From: Paguma larvata
Lineage: Eukaryota > Chordata > Mammalia > Carnivora > Viverridae
Direction: 5' to 3'
Length of the DNA stretch: 64,000 nt
NCBI GenBank assembly: GCA_030068075.1
Contig: CM057835.1
Location: 44,898,215 to 44,962,214, forward strand
How positions within the stretch are numbered: position 1 is the stretch's first letter; the number at the start of each line of letters is the position of its first letter. The translations under genes were made by a program, and so were the position numbers. The notes below the pieces were generated by a model. That model was not told where the DNA came from and made no database searches. It was given only the letters and a program-made list of their open reading frames with translations. Below are positions 13,234 through 26,188 of the stretch, piece by piece.

Positions 13234-13442
13234 TTTCTTAACGTTTATTTATTTTTGAGAGACACAAAGACAGAGCATGAGCAGGGGAAGGGCAGAGAGA
13301 GAGGCAGACACGGAATCCGAAGCAGGCTCCAGGCTCTGAGCTGTCAGCACAGAGCCTGACGCGGGGCTCGAACTCACAGACCGCGAGATCATGACCTGAG
13401 GCGAAGTCGGCCGCTCAACCGACTGAGCCACCCAGGCGCCCC
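13234..13442 (-). repeat. CAN-SINE inserted in the MIR (second)
   Basis: Minus-strand element with a perfect 12-bp target-site duplication TAAGAATTAATT at 13222-13233 and 13443-13454. Close to the felid consensus and CpG-rich, so relatively young. Confidence 0.96.
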
Positions 13443-15294
13443 TAAGAATTAATTCGTGTCAGCTCTAGAACAGGATCTGGCAGATGAAAAGTACCTAGGC
13501 AATGGTTTTTACTCTTACTCTCAAAGGTTTTCTGCCTTACGAGGAAGTTCTTCATCCCATGGTATACAGCTCTTTTCTATTTAAAAAATTCTTCTTTACT
13601 GTGATTCGGGAGTAGGGATTTCTGATTGGAAATATCTGACACCTCGGTTACTTGAGTGGCTGCACCTAACCGCTTCAGAGGCCTTCCTTGCAGACATCTT
13701 CGCGAGGTTCTGTGGGTCATGGTTAGGCCATTTCGCACTGGCCAAGTGAGCGCCTGGTTCCAAGCTCCACTATGCTTTGCCAAGGTAGACAGAGTTCCGA
13801 AAGACAAATTCTTGTAGAAATTCCAATTAAAAGAGGATGGAAACGTAAAGCAGAGCTAATTAATTTTAGAGCCTCTGCCATCTTTTTGGTAAGTCGGGTC
13901 TGTGTCTTCGAGGTTCTTTGCAAAAGGGCCAATGCTAATTGCAAAGGTAGGCTAATTGTTCTTGGGAGAGGAACTAGAGACAAATAATCCACGTATCATT
14001 ATGAAGGTTTAATCATAGTAGATTTATTAATAATCCTTAAATTAAAAAGGTAAATCTGGGCTTGGGTTTACAAAGGAATTAGCCGAACAAGGGGATGGTT
14101 TTCGACATCACCATACTCATCAGTAAATTTATCTAGAAGCATTTTTCTTCGAGGCTTCAGAGTGGAGTTCCGTGTTGTCTGGAAGCACTTTTGATTCCAG
14201 AGTGTGAAGATGGAAAGAGAATACAGGAATACACCTGCTGCCTGGCTCTTCAATACCAGGCAGTGTCTGGCCGTGTCTAGCCACTGCTTTAATTTTATAT
14301 GAACCCTTATTTTGGGGCAGATTGTCTGGAATTTCTTTCCTCTTTACTTCTCCTCCATTCTATCCTGCAGTAATCCTAATGGCTCATTTTGCTTTATTTT
14401 TATTTCCCTGGCCTCCCCTTGCTCATTCAGTCACCAGTTCTACTTTGTTCAGTTCCTGAAATCATCCGGTCCCCACTCCTGGATTGCTGGGCTCTTGTGG
14501 GGAGGGGTCTTTTCAGGCTCGAGAAACCCAGCCATTGGCCACTGGGGGACCTGCACACTCCCCTGTCTGCCGATCCTCTGCGTAGGTCCTTCTGTCTCGT
14601 TTTATTGTAACTAAATTATAGCTATCATAAAGTTGTCTTTGTTCGGATGAAGTCTAAAACCTTCACATATCCAATCAGATGACTTTCAAATAGTCACTTA
14701 TACTTTTTCCCTTCAACCTTAATGCTAAATGAAGTGAAAGAAATAGTAATGAAAATCGGAGAGGAGAGAGTCGAGAGGATTGTACGAGGCCGCTTTTAAT
14801 GAGTGGAATATCCTTAAATGATCGTGAGTGACAGAAGAAATTCCACTGCGAGATCATTTAAAGCAGATATTCTAGAAGACACTTCAGGAAGCGTGTTTTG
14901 GGTTAGAGTGATAGTTTGGGCTGAGAGACTCAGGGAAGAGGTCAGAAGCCAGGCAAGGTGCAGAGAGTTCGAAGGAGTCAAGGACACAGAGCATCCATCT
15001 ACCCTGTTGCCCCGAGACCTGAGAACTTTAGCGCCCCATCGCTGGTCACGCCAGGACGTCGTGACGGAATAGAGAGGGGAGTCTCAGTCTTTTGGTTTCT
15101 CGTTCTAGGAACTACCTTTCATGGCTGTACACATTCTAGACTATGGAAGGAAAAGTGACTGTCCTGTCCCTTTCAGAGTCTTTACAAACACCCAAACCTG
15201 GGCTCACTGCTCTGAGAGAGTCACCTTCCTGATTGTAGTTTTAGCTTTCAAGGTCTTAGTCCTTGAATGTACAACCAACATATCCCCGTGAGTT

Positions 15295-15462
15295 GACCTG
15301 GGGGACCCAGGGCCCGTTGGACCTGTGTTTGAATCCTGCATACACTGTTGAACCTCTGTAAGCGTCATTTTTCTTATCAATAACAAGGCAAGAATCTACT
15401 TCACGTGACTGTCGTACAAGGTAACAAACGTAAGATGCCTGGCATGTATCTCTTAGCAAGTT
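15295..15462 (+). repeat. MIR fragment
   Basis: Sense MIR: 'gacctgtgtttgaatcctgcatacactgttgaacctctgtaagcgtcatttttcttatca' and, further on, 'gatgcctggcatgtatctctta'. Confidence 0.7.
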
Positions 15463-15764
15463 ACTAACTTCGTAGCAGCTCACGGGCTGCTGAGGAAGCA
15501 TGCCATTTTATCCTCTCTGTGTTTCCCTCTCCTGAAAAGTCCTGAGGTGTGACTCAGTTCTGTGGCCATCCTGCCTCTTTGAGTAAAGCGGAAAATATTT
15601 CCCCTTCTGGAGACAGCCTGAGAGAAATTGTGTGAATTTTTATATTAAACTTTCGGTAACCACTCTCTGCAACAAAAGGGGGCAGGTAATGAATGGATAC
15701 GAGTTCACTATTTATGGCAAATACTTTGCCTTTGGGAACCTATTTAATGTTTCAGAAGACACCG

Positions 15765-15860
15765 AGTATGTATTTCATTGGCTCTGAAGTAAATCTTATG
15801 TCAGTTATGATTATTCCCATTTTATAGGTGAGGAAACTGCGGCTCATCAAGTTGGCATGA
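15765..15860 (-). repeat. MIR fragment
   Basis: 'attcccattttataggtgag' followed by 'gaaactgcggctcatcaagt' is the complement of the MIR tail. Confidence 0.75.
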
Positions 15861-16740
15861 CTGAAGTAGAAAAAGAATGTAGACTTCTGGACTTGAAAAT
15901 GGACAGTCTTTTTAATCTCATAGTTTTCAAATGGAAGAAGCCAAGACCAGTCTTGAGCCAGATCAAGAGGTGGAAAGAATTAATCCTCTGGCCACCATAT
16001 TTCTCCTCTGCTGTTCCCTTTTCCCTTAAGCGTTTAGATCTCAGCTCCCTCCCTTATGACACCGCCCCAGAGAAACTTACTTGTACAAGAAAAAAAATGT
16101 ATTAGCCCAGTTATACCTGAAAGAGAATTAAAAGCAGTGGAATCCTGACAGATCCCTAATTGTGTGATTAAAGGCTTTGGCTTCTGATAAAAGAATCGCA
16201 TGCCGCAGAAAGCTGATCCGGGAGGTATTTTTGAGGAGGTGCTGGGGTGCCTGAGTGAGGGATCCCGGAGTGTTTTTTGCATTGCTGGTGAAATCTCAGT
16301 GGAAGTATCTCCTTCGAGAAACTGAGTAGACTTTCAAAGGTCTTCCTCAGGATACTCTCACTCAAAGGTCAGGAGATTTGGTAGGGTGGGGCCCACGGTC
16401 TGAGTTCTAGGAAAAAAGGAGCGATGGTTGTACCTGCAAAGTTATAGCAGTGGCTCTGACTTAGGGTTGAATAACCTCCTGGTAATGTCCCATTAGCTGT
16501 TTTGAATACACCGCGTGGAGAAGCAAATTCCTATTTCCAACGGGCAGGTTACCATCCTGAAGCAATGTCTGTTTTCTTGGAAATATGCTGTTTTTTCATA
16601 CAAATTTTCTCTGTTACTGTGAAGAGATGGACACACCTATTGGGGATGAGTTGCCCCAAGATTGGTGGGACGTTGATGCATTGATGTCATCTGTGGAAGG
16701 AATTGGGCATGACATATCGCCATGCGCCAGATGACACTTG

Positions 16741-16789
16741 GTTGGTTTGTTTGTTTGTTTTTGTTTTTGTTTCTGTTTTTGTTTTTGTA
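16741..16789 (+). repeat. (GTTT)n/(GTTTTT)n microsatellite
   Basis: Compound T-rich tandem repeat: GTTT units followed by GTTTTT units. Confidence 0.85.
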
Positions 16790-16894
16790 GGCTAAATATG
16801 AAGTGTCAAAAGGATTGGATTTTTTAAAAAATAAAAGCAGCAGCCATAGAATTGATTAGATTAAATCCCTATTCTTTTAAGAAAATAGGATGAG

Positions 16895-17105
16895 GGGGTG
16901 CCTGGGTGGCTCGGTCCGTTAAGCGTCCAACTCTAAATTTCAGCCCAGGTCATGATCTCACGGTTCGTGAGTTCAAGCCCCACTTGGGGCTCTGTGCTGA
17001 CAGTGCGGAACCTGCTTGGAATTCTCTTTCTCCTGCTCGCTCTCTGCCCCTCCCCCACTCATGCTGTCTCTGTCTCTCTGAAAATAAACTTAAGAAAAAT
17101 TAAAA
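16895..17105 (+). repeat. CAN-SINE (felid type)
   Basis: Plus-strand copy beginning GGGGTGCCTGGGTGGCTCGG, with a tRNA-like box B (GGTTCGTGAGTTCAAGCCCC), a CT-rich part ending CCCCTCCCCC and an A-rich tail. The 16-bp target-site duplication AAGAAAA(T/C)AGGATGAG is at 16879-16894 and 17106-17121. Confidence 0.96.
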
Positions 17106-19589
17106 AAGAAAACAGGATGAGAGCTGACCCTTCTAGCTCACCGCTGAGAACACGCATGCTCCTTCCCCACGTATATTTACTGAAAATCATGTTGCTGAAT
17201 TTTATAGGTATACACATGTATTTGTATGTCTGCTTATTAAATCACATGGTGAAAAAGCAAAATGATTAAATATGGGTGTTTATTTATCAGTCATTCTCTC
17301 TGAAGTGTGATTGATTTCGTTGATTTTACTTTATGCATATTTGGAGATTGTCTGATAATATACCGTCACTTAAAATATGTTTCTATATAACATAAATACT
17401 ATAAAAATATTTAATATATGCTCACATTATCTTGACAGGTCAGGATTGAAGCAATATAAGTGAGAACATATTTCCAGAAACGACTATTAATTTATCGTTA
17501 CTAAGATAATGGCATACACGTTCACTCTCTGTTCTATCTGGGCAGCCCTGTAAATTGCGTATTGATTATGCTAATGGCACTGGTGTCTTTATTACTCGTC
17601 TGCAGATACATGCAGATTGAGCGCGCATTTGGTAAGGTGGTCATTTCTGTAGGGAACAAAAGTCCATTTTTAAAATCTGGTTTTTGGAGAGATTGAGTTA
17701 AAACTAAAGACAAACATGAAACAAACTCATATGGAAACTTAAGGAACTGTGTTCCAGGAAATGAAAAGTGCAGTTAAAAAGTTAAAAAGGATGCTGTGTT
17801 GTTTCCTTTGTTTCAAATTCATTAAGGCAAGTGTTGCAGAAATGGTACTAATTCAATGAAGATCTATTTTTATGGTTTATTTTTGGTCGTGTGGCTTTTC
17901 TTGTTTTGTTTATCAGGCTGAAGGAACCTTAGACATTTAGGGTTGCGTGTATTTTGAAATTTATTAGCCCAACTGGAGGAGAACAGAATGAATTTCTCTT
18001 TTTCCAATTATACATAAATTTCCTTGTATTTTGTAATAGCTCATAAGTCGTAAATCACAGCCCCACTCTTTGCTCTGATCTTTCATTATACCAACATGTA
18101 CCTATTTGGTAGGATTTTTCTCTCTCCTTTTTCCTCTTTTGCTGAGCCATCATGGTACCCAAGCGGTTGTTCAGAAACCACTTTCTTATCTTCCTGAATG
18201 GCATCACTTCTTAGACGTGTGGGCCTTCCTCTGTGCGCTAGCTTAGAAAGAAAATTAAAAAAAAAACTTTGAAAAAACTTGTTTTCAAATCATTTTCCAC
18301 TTTATCATAATTATAGTTGGAGCCCCGATTTGTTTGAAAACCAGTAGAAACTGCTAAAGGGGAAAAAAAAGAACACAACAACACCAACAAAATTTCATAT
18401 TCCTGGGTGATCTGAGTCCATTTAACAGGATATTAAAGGCCCCCAATTTTGTGTTTAATTTACAACCTTGAGACACATCTGATCGTCCTGATCTTTCAAA
18501 TACATCATTTAAGATTTTAGAAGAGGAACTTCCGAAATTAACAGCAAAAAAAAAAAAAAAAAGCAAAGTCACTAATCAAGAGAATTGAGTGGTAGTATCG
18601 GATTGATTTTTGTGAATGAGATTGGAGTTTTTCTTTCCAATCCGTGAAGACGAGAACTGCTGTATTGCAGCAGTCGAGGGTTTCTCGTTCGAAACAAAAC
18701 ACTTTCTCCCTAAGCTGGTGTTTCAGTAATTGTGGAGATGGTTAACTTTAAGTGTCAAACTCAGAAATACCGTTGCAATTGGCTTGGCGTCATCTAAAAT
18801 AGCCGAAGTAATAAGAACAGTTCGTAGAAGGATCAGAAAGTATGATGTCTGGAATACAAAGGCTTTCTGCCCCAGATTTTCTTTTGCCGGGGTGGAGCAC
18901 TGCTTCCTGGCTGGGCTGCTGTAGCTGCCCTTTATTTCTTACGTTTAAAGAGGAAATCACTAGACCCTTTCCCAAACATCCAAACGTCTAACGCCGAGGC
19001 TCAGGTGTGTTTCACTTATTATTGTAGTTGTCTGAAGAAATATTTTGCAATATTTCTGAAGAATGAGATGTGAGAATCAGTAGCCATTTTTGTTTTTCAT
19101 CACATTTTGGATTTATTTTCCCTTGGCTTCGTGTGTGTTTGAACTAAGACTAAATAAAAAGAACCTCACCCAAGGCCTAAGTCCCCAGAAGAGTATCAGG
19201 GGCCCTTGCAAATCTCTTGCACTGGGTTAAAAAGTTAGCTGGTGGGATTGTGGTATTTCTGGCCGATCTCTCTCCAGTTTTGGCTTTGGTGGGATTATGG
19301 ATAAAAGGCAAACTGTGGGTGTGAACACAGGGAGAAAAGTAAGTCATTAGTCTTGATTCATACACCCGTTTTAAAACCGAGGCAGCCAGTTCATCTCTGG
19401 GAATGGCTCTGCCACAGCCGGTGCCTGACAGTTACTAGACGGCTCCCCACTTTCTTATGCCAACACTCAGTGCTAAGTCCTGTTTCTGGAGTGGCTCCTT
19501 CGCCTTTTTTCTGCCTTTGAAAGTGTTCGCACTCTCTTCCCTCCTTTCCTGCTGGATGTCTTAGCCTCCGGTCTAGTCTCCCCACTTCC

Positions 19590-20395
19590 GGGTCTGGTAG
19601 CCTAACAACCTACCCTCTCCATTAGCAGTGAGGCCTCTTTCTAAAATGTAAACGGGACCTGTGACTCTCCTCACAGTGCTCTGGTGACTTCCTGTGGTGC
19701 CGAGGTTAGCATGTGAACATTCAGCTCACAGTGGTCCCTTCACGATCCAGCTGCCTTTCCAGCCTCCTCTCTGCCAAGGCTCCCCTTTTCCCCACACTGT
19801 CTGGGGCCTGTCATTTGAATGGCACAGAAGAACTTGCACTTCCCGGAAGGCATCTCGTTTTATACATCTACGTGCCTTTACGTATGTATGTTTCCTCTGT
19901 TTGGAGAGCCATTTTCTACTTGTCCTCAGGGCTACCCCATCCTTTAAAACTTAGCTCAAGCTTCTCTTCTTTAGGTAAAACTTTCCTGCTCTGCCCTATG
20001 GGATTTAAATGCCTCTGGTCTGTGGGCTTCTCCTTCTGAGTACTTCTCCAGCCTTCTGCACTCATTGATTTACTCATCGACTCCCCCCAACTGCCCCCCT
20101 CCCCTGCAGTAGTGCTTGCCAGCCCTTCTGATGTCTTGGCATATGCAGAAAAGCGATACGTTTTGAATTGGGCGGTGGAAAGGCAACAGGCCCATGGTTT
20201 CCCATTATCCCAAGCTGTACCTGGCCACTGCGAGGGCCCAGTGGGTGAGTGTCCTCCAGCACCTGACCGCACCCACAGATTGCAGGCTCCTGGGGACAAG
20301 GACCAGGTCTTAGGCTTTGCATCTCCAGGGTCTTAGCCAAATGCCCGGTACGGTACCGAGCATAGGTGCTCAGGGAATGTCTGTTTTCTGAAGGT
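19590..20395 (+). repeat. L2 element, 3' part
   Basis: About 0.8 kb of sense L2. It runs through 'ccttttccccacactgtctg', 'agctcaagcttctcttctttaggtaaaactttcctgctctgcc', 'ggctcctggggacaaggaccaggtc' and ends 'taccgagcataggtgctcagggaatgtctg'. The open frames across it are remnants or chance and not a live gene. Confidence 0.85.
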
Positions 20396-21550
20396 GTGTC
20401 TAGGCGGCCATTGTAATTCAGTCTGAAAGTTTAAATGACTTTAAGGCAGGAGTGCATGTATAAATACTCTTTGTATGAAACTTGGAATGCTGAAATTGCT
20501 TTCTTCTTCTTCAGGTTAAGGGCAAAGGGGGACTAGGTGGAAGAACTAACTTGGGGTAGGAATCTGATTGGAAGGGGAGAAACTTTTTATTTGGTTCCAA
20601 AGTGTGTATGTATAGTTCTGTTATTGTTGTATATAACCTCTCCCAAGGCTAATTTCCTCCTCCTTAGCACCCTCCCGCAAAGAATTTCACTGTAGATAGA
20701 AAGAAGAGTGGTAATAAATTTGCATTCGGCATGTTCTCCTTGATAATAGTGCATCTTTGGTCTTCGAGGACCGCAGTAGACCTAACAATCATGCAACGCC
20801 ACGGAAATTCTAAATTCAACAGCGTGATTTTGTTTAACATAGAGATCTTTCTTTCTGTCGGAAAATATTTTATAGACAAAGGAAAGAACACGCACATGAA
20901 AAGGTTTTTTTTCTTTTTCCCGTAAAACTATTTAATAACTTTCAGAGAATAGAGTGGTTAAAAATAAACACTGCAGAAAACATAAAAAGAGCACGTTTTT
21001 TCTCAACCACATGAGCTCCTCGGACCTATTGGTGCCAGACAGGTGACGGCAATGGCCGGCATCGTCCTGCCAACCCGAGGACTCCTTTCAGATGCTCCTC
21101 CTGGGCTGAGGCACTGGTTGCTTTTGTTTTTGTTTTGTTTTGTTTGTTTACCTTTTCTTGACAGTAGAAAAAAACGAGGCGGCCGACCAGCAGGCGGGTG
21201 TGGGCCAGACGGCTGCACAGTCTGTAGTGCTGCATTCCTTCATTAGACCCTGCTTGCCATTTTGTAACAGTGTGCGATTTATTTTCCCCAAATCTGTTTC
21301 CATCTTATGGGATTTCAAGTTAGAATGCATAGCTAGAGCCCAGAAAGCACAAAATAATGATCCCGCCCTTTGGTTTTTGAAAACCAGGAAGGCTTTCTGC
21401 TCCCTGTTTAACTCTTTGTAGCCCGAAGGGTAACTTTTTCTCTGTTCTTAAAAAGTATCAAGATACATCTGTGAATGCAGTTTGAACACACTTGTAAGGG
21501 AAGAGCGATTTTGGACATGGTTTGCTTTCACAGATAAAATTTGATCTTTT

Positions 21551-21759
21551 TTTTTTTTTTAACGTTTATTTATTTTAGAGACAGAGTGCAGAGTGTGAGC
21601 GAGGAAGCACAGAGAGAGAGGGAGACACAGAATCCAAAGCAGGCTCCAGGCTCTGAGCTGTCAGCAGAGAGCCCAACTCTGGTCTCAAATTCGTTAACTG
21701 TGAGATCATGACCTGAGTCCTAGTCGGATGCTCAACCGACTGAGCCACCCAGGCGCCCC
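21551..21759 (-). repeat. CAN-SINE (felid type)
   Basis: Minus-strand copy ending 'gagccacccaggcgcccct' on this strand, with a poly-T tail at 21547-21560. The flanking duplication is weak (TTGATCTTTT against CTGATTTTCTTTT). Confidence 0.94.
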
Positions 21760-24054
21760 TGATTTTCTTTTGAGGCACAGGACTTCTAACTATGCCAGGA
21801 AACTCTAGAGCTAGCTGTACATATACCTGAGAACTTAAAAAACAACCTTAAACAATTAATGATTATCAGGCACAAGATGGCTGCCCACCTGAGGTTCATC
21901 GTATGTAGTGATTTGGGGGATTTGAGTGAGAGTTGCATTTGTATAAATTATTTGTTTACTAACTCGTCACAGAGTTTCTGAAAATAAGACCTGAGTTATA
22001 ATGCTCTTTTTATTTTTAGACAATTCTTGGATGAAAACTTAGGCATCTTTCTCAAGTAACGAAAGCGTTATATTTTTACCAGTGTAGTGTTGTGCCCACT
22101 TTTTCCTGAACATTTATTATTTTTTAATAGTTTTAGGTAATTTAAGATCTAAGAGCTCATAGTCATCACAGTGAAGCCAAGAATTGCTTTATTTTTTGTT
22201 TTTACTTTTTTAAGGCAGTATGCATTTTTTAGTTGCTGATTTCTTGAACTTCCTGGGACTGTGTGGGTTGATTTAAGATTGAGTAATTCATGCCATGGCT
22301 GTTTAGTTTGGTGAAAAGCTGGCTATGACCAGAGAAGAGACTGTTAGGAAATGGTCGTGTTTTAAGTTTGCATGTGCGTATAAGTGGAGTATTTTGGGTT
22401 CATTCATCTCTTGCCAATCTTAGTTGTTAAGTAATCTTCTTGCATTCATATTTACATCATCCTCGGAATCTTGTGTTTCTGCCACTGTCATAAAAACTGA
22501 CTCTGGTTTGTAAGGTAGAGCTTCGTGCTTGGAATTAACCAGGAAAAGCCTCATTTATATCTCGTGCAAGAAGGACAGAGGGCCTGCACTGTGTACTGGC
22601 TGCCAGAGTTTTTATAGTAATACTTTGTATCTAGGCTCTGGCTCTTACCATTAAATGTGCTTTTTATAGAGTACCAAGTTATAAATGTAGTGCAGCTACG
22701 GCATATTAATCTTACTGCAGAGATTTAATGAGGCAGTTGTTTTGCGATGGACACTAGTGGGAGCAGGGAGCGACAGAGTTTTACTTTACCACTGAGCTGC
22801 AGAAATATTCCTTGCCTGGTAATAATTATAACCACATGATCTCTGAGTTTTTCTTTCTTTTGCCAGTGCTTTTCCATGCAAAAGTGGCTTGGAAGGAGGT
22901 CCATGTCTAGGCGGTGAAATGGGTTGGAAATTGGGCTGTTTTCTCAGTGGTTTGACATTTTAGCTTTGATCAGGCATGGGATCCTTGTTGCACAGAGAGA
23001 AATATGTAAGATGAGTTTCAAGAATACAGATAGTCTTTGCCAGTCCACTGAGATGGCTTTTAGATATTCATTACTTTTACTTGACTTTTGTATAGGTTAT
23101 AAAAAGTAAATGTGGTGAAACCTCTTTTTACATGGATAGAATAGAATTTCTGCCGGTTGGCCTTAAACTGATCCCACACTTGAAATTAATTGAAGTCCAT
23201 GAGTTTATTGCCTCCAACACTTTTAAGCCAGTGCGATTTTTCATTTTCCCCAAAGTTGAAATTTTATTAAACCAAGTTATGGCAGTAACAACCCTTATGA
23301 AGAGGAGGATGAGAAAGAAAGCACCACCTGCCAGAGAACATAGTAAGGGGAAAAAACATACTTCTTTTAAATTTCCAGTTATAAGTGAAGTTAGCAAAAT
23401 TGGAAACAGAGAGCCGCCGTTTATTTCTGTAATAACAGTTGTGTCTTTGTTCCAAAATTAAGCCTTTTATCCGGTGAATCCAGTGCTTCATAGCACCCTT
23501 CTGACGGGATGAGGCGGCCAATAGGTGGTGCTGGTGAGATCGTGAGTGATGGATGTCACGTGTTTGAGTGGCATCCTTTAGGTCAAAGGACAGAGAGTGG
23601 TGCCTGCAGCGATGAGGGGGTTCGTAGCCATAGCGCAGAGGGTCTGTGGATATGTAGAAATACTGCCCTTTGGGGGAGTTGGGAACACAACAATTGAGTT
23701 GAAAGAACAATTGTCCCTCTTGAAGTGGTGTTGAGAGCAGGGCGGTACTTACCGGCATGGACCTCGTATTTATAAACCCTTAGGTTGAAGGCAGAGATTT
23801 GAATGGCTCGCGGAGTAATACAATTATTTTTTATGATCAGATCTCAAAGGACTTTATAAAAACTACATAACTAAGGCCATGTGCAATTACTGAAGTGTAG
23901 CCACCTGTGGGAAAGAAATGGTTGACAACGTAAGCTTTCCAGAATCTTCTGACATCTACCGATACTAGGAATGGAACCCCCTAACACAAATAAACATCTT
24001 TTGAATGGGCGAGAAATAATTCTCCGTGAAAGTGGAGGCTGGAAAACATCTACT

Positions 24055-24060
<6 letters not shown>

Positions 24061-24090
<30 letters not shown>

Positions 24091-24106
24091 AGAGAGTGAG
24101 AGAGAC
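24061..24106 (+). repeat. (GA)n microsatellite
   Basis: Mostly pure GA with minor AA and TG interruptions, a candidate polymorphic marker. It follows 'tactcacaca' and shows no SINE body. Confidence 0.9.
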
Positions 24107-26163
24107 TGAGATTGTAGCACTCATTACGCCTAGGCATCATAGGCTATAATCGCACCCACCCCCCCAGAGGGTCCCTCTTAAGTGGTGACCTAAAAACAAA
24201 TTCGCCAGTTGGCTGGAGCGTGCATCCTAAAGTTGTGGCAGAAGTGAATAAGCTTGACTGACTTCAGTCCCTGAAGGGTTCTATCTGTAAATGCAGAAGT
24301 GGAAGCAAAACCATTTTTTATTAGTCTTCAAATGACCCTGATTTTAATAACCAGCCACAGTGTCAGAAGCGTGGACCAGGGTCGTTCTTTCGTTTTTAAG
24401 AGCTCAAGCATCATGCACGCGTTCCTATTGGTTTGATATCTTTGATATTGGATTCGTGTAAGGTGTCCATATTCCTGAATAATAAGGAAGGCGAGTTTTT
24501 ATCATTTTTCTCTGCGTACTACTTAAAGTATTCAGAGCGTCTTCTTATTTAAAAACAAACAGGCCTGCAAACTTGACGCATAGCATTTAAATAATCATAT
24601 TAGAATTCAGACGAGCACCTACCTTTCCCTCAGTGCTATCAGTTTTATGAGAAACTGGAAACTCCCGCAAAACAACAGAGAGTATTCAGCCTGTGCATAC
24701 TGCCTTTCAACAAGTGTTTGGTGGTGTGGGGACCAGCTTGCCGTAATTGGGGCAGTTATTTATTTTCCGGCATTTCTCTCTAATTTGGCAGTATTTTACC
24801 ACTTAGTTTTATTTGGTTGGAGGTCTTTGAACCACCGCCCATTTGTTCTGTCTGTAGCTCTAGATGAAATATTTGAAGGCGGTAGAGTCAAAAGTGAGGG
24901 ATCATAGTGTCAATCTGGGGAAGTGTAGACATGGAGGTACTTTTTAATTTGGTGGTACCTGATCTGTTCCTGTTTATAGAAAAAAATGCCAGTAAAGGAC
25001 TTTTTCATGTACTCCACCGCCCCCTCTCCTCTCCCTTTTTATCATCGCTAAATCATATTTACCAAGCACTCACCTGGACACGGTGCTGTGCTGGGCATAG
25101 CGCAAGACACGCAAAAAGATCCTGTGATTACTCCCCCAGGAGTGAGCACTCAAAACCCCAGTCTATTGAAATGGGCACTGTGTAGAACATTGAGATAATA
25201 ATTTTCCAGATGGCAAATCAACCCAAATTACCGATTCAGTTAAACACTACGTTCTTTAAAAACGAATAAACAAACAAACAAAATGCCCGTTCTTTGAGAT
25301 GATAACTTGGCTTTTTTCACGAACCCAAGAGATTATTATATATGTCGCCATGGAAGTTGATTTTGGCACACGCAAATCACTTGAAGGGTGGTGACAGAGT
25401 TAAGTTCATTGCCGATGCGAAGAAAAGCTTTAGAACAACTGCGGGGCGGGAGGGAGGGGGGGAAGGGACCTTAGCGGGTTGTAGAAGTGGGGATCACGGA
25501 GGCGTGTCACAAGCAAGGCAGTGGAGAGCATTTCCAGACGGCAGCGTCGCAGTGCTGTGGCACTTACTGACTTTTCTAAGAAACCCGGGGCTAATTTTGA
25601 TTCTGTGAACTCCCGGTTTTAACATTTCTAATTGTTATCCTCCTGTATTAGAAAAAAAATTGACTACAGACAATGCATTACGTATTTCTTAGGGATCTTG
25701 ATACAACTCTTTTATAACCATTTTATTGACTGTATTTTGAGACATAATTGATTTCTGACTTCAGAGGACTTTTTGCTATTAGAAATTAATGTCCCATAAA
25801 TTATGTCACAGATTATATTACCTAATTTCCCCCAAAGAGGCATATTCTCTCTTTCCTTTCCTTCCCCACCTTTGCCTTCTAGTAAAGAGGAAGGATAGCC
25901 CCAGAATGTTGGGGGTGCTTCTCTAAAATGAGCCAAAGGGCAGCATGTAGAATCAAAAAGGTATTTAAGGTATTTTTTGCGCTCTAAGTAAAAATATTAT
26001 ACGTGTTTTACTCTCTTATTCCCCCTTGCTGTTTATATATCATTCTTAGGGGTGCAATGGAACTATTTTTAGTTTCCCCACTATTTAGCTTTATGATGTT
26101 GATAATGCCAATTTAAGTTGTTGACTGCATTATAGTTTATCCTTGCTCTTTGTATATATTGTT

Positions 26164-26188
26164 TTATTTTTATTTATTTATTTATTTT
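26164..26188 (+). repeat. (TTTA)n microsatellite
   Basis: Short tetranucleotide run of about six units. Confidence 0.8.

Larger units (their letters stand above)
12833..13505 (+). repeat. MIR split by two CAN-SINEs
   Basis: Sense MIR in three pieces: 12833-12926 ('gtgtggtggttaagagcc...gaccttgggcaag'), 13157-13233 ('cagtttctgtgtctctaagggtaataatagta...gtgagaattaa') and 13455-13505 ('cagctctagaacaggatctggcag'). The two gaps are independent CAN-SINE insertions, each flanked by a target-site duplication of MIR sequence. Confidence 0.85.

Noticed and set aside
19694..20340. Cluster of open frames on both strands
   Set aside because: They fall within a sense L2 fossil, which explains the GC content and the frames.
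22901..22918. ATGTCTAGGCGG, reading Met-Ser-Arg-Arg like the ZNF521 N-terminus
   Set aside because: The next codon is TGA, and no further match to the N-terminal repressor motif or splice donor follows.
23132..23758. Opposed open frames of 109 and 163 codons
   Set aside because: I recognise no domain, they overlap on opposite strands, and there is no poly-A tail or target-site duplication to suggest a retrogene.
24061..24106. GA run considered as a CAN-SINE tail
   Set aside because: No SINE body (box-A or box-B sequence) adjoins it on either side.
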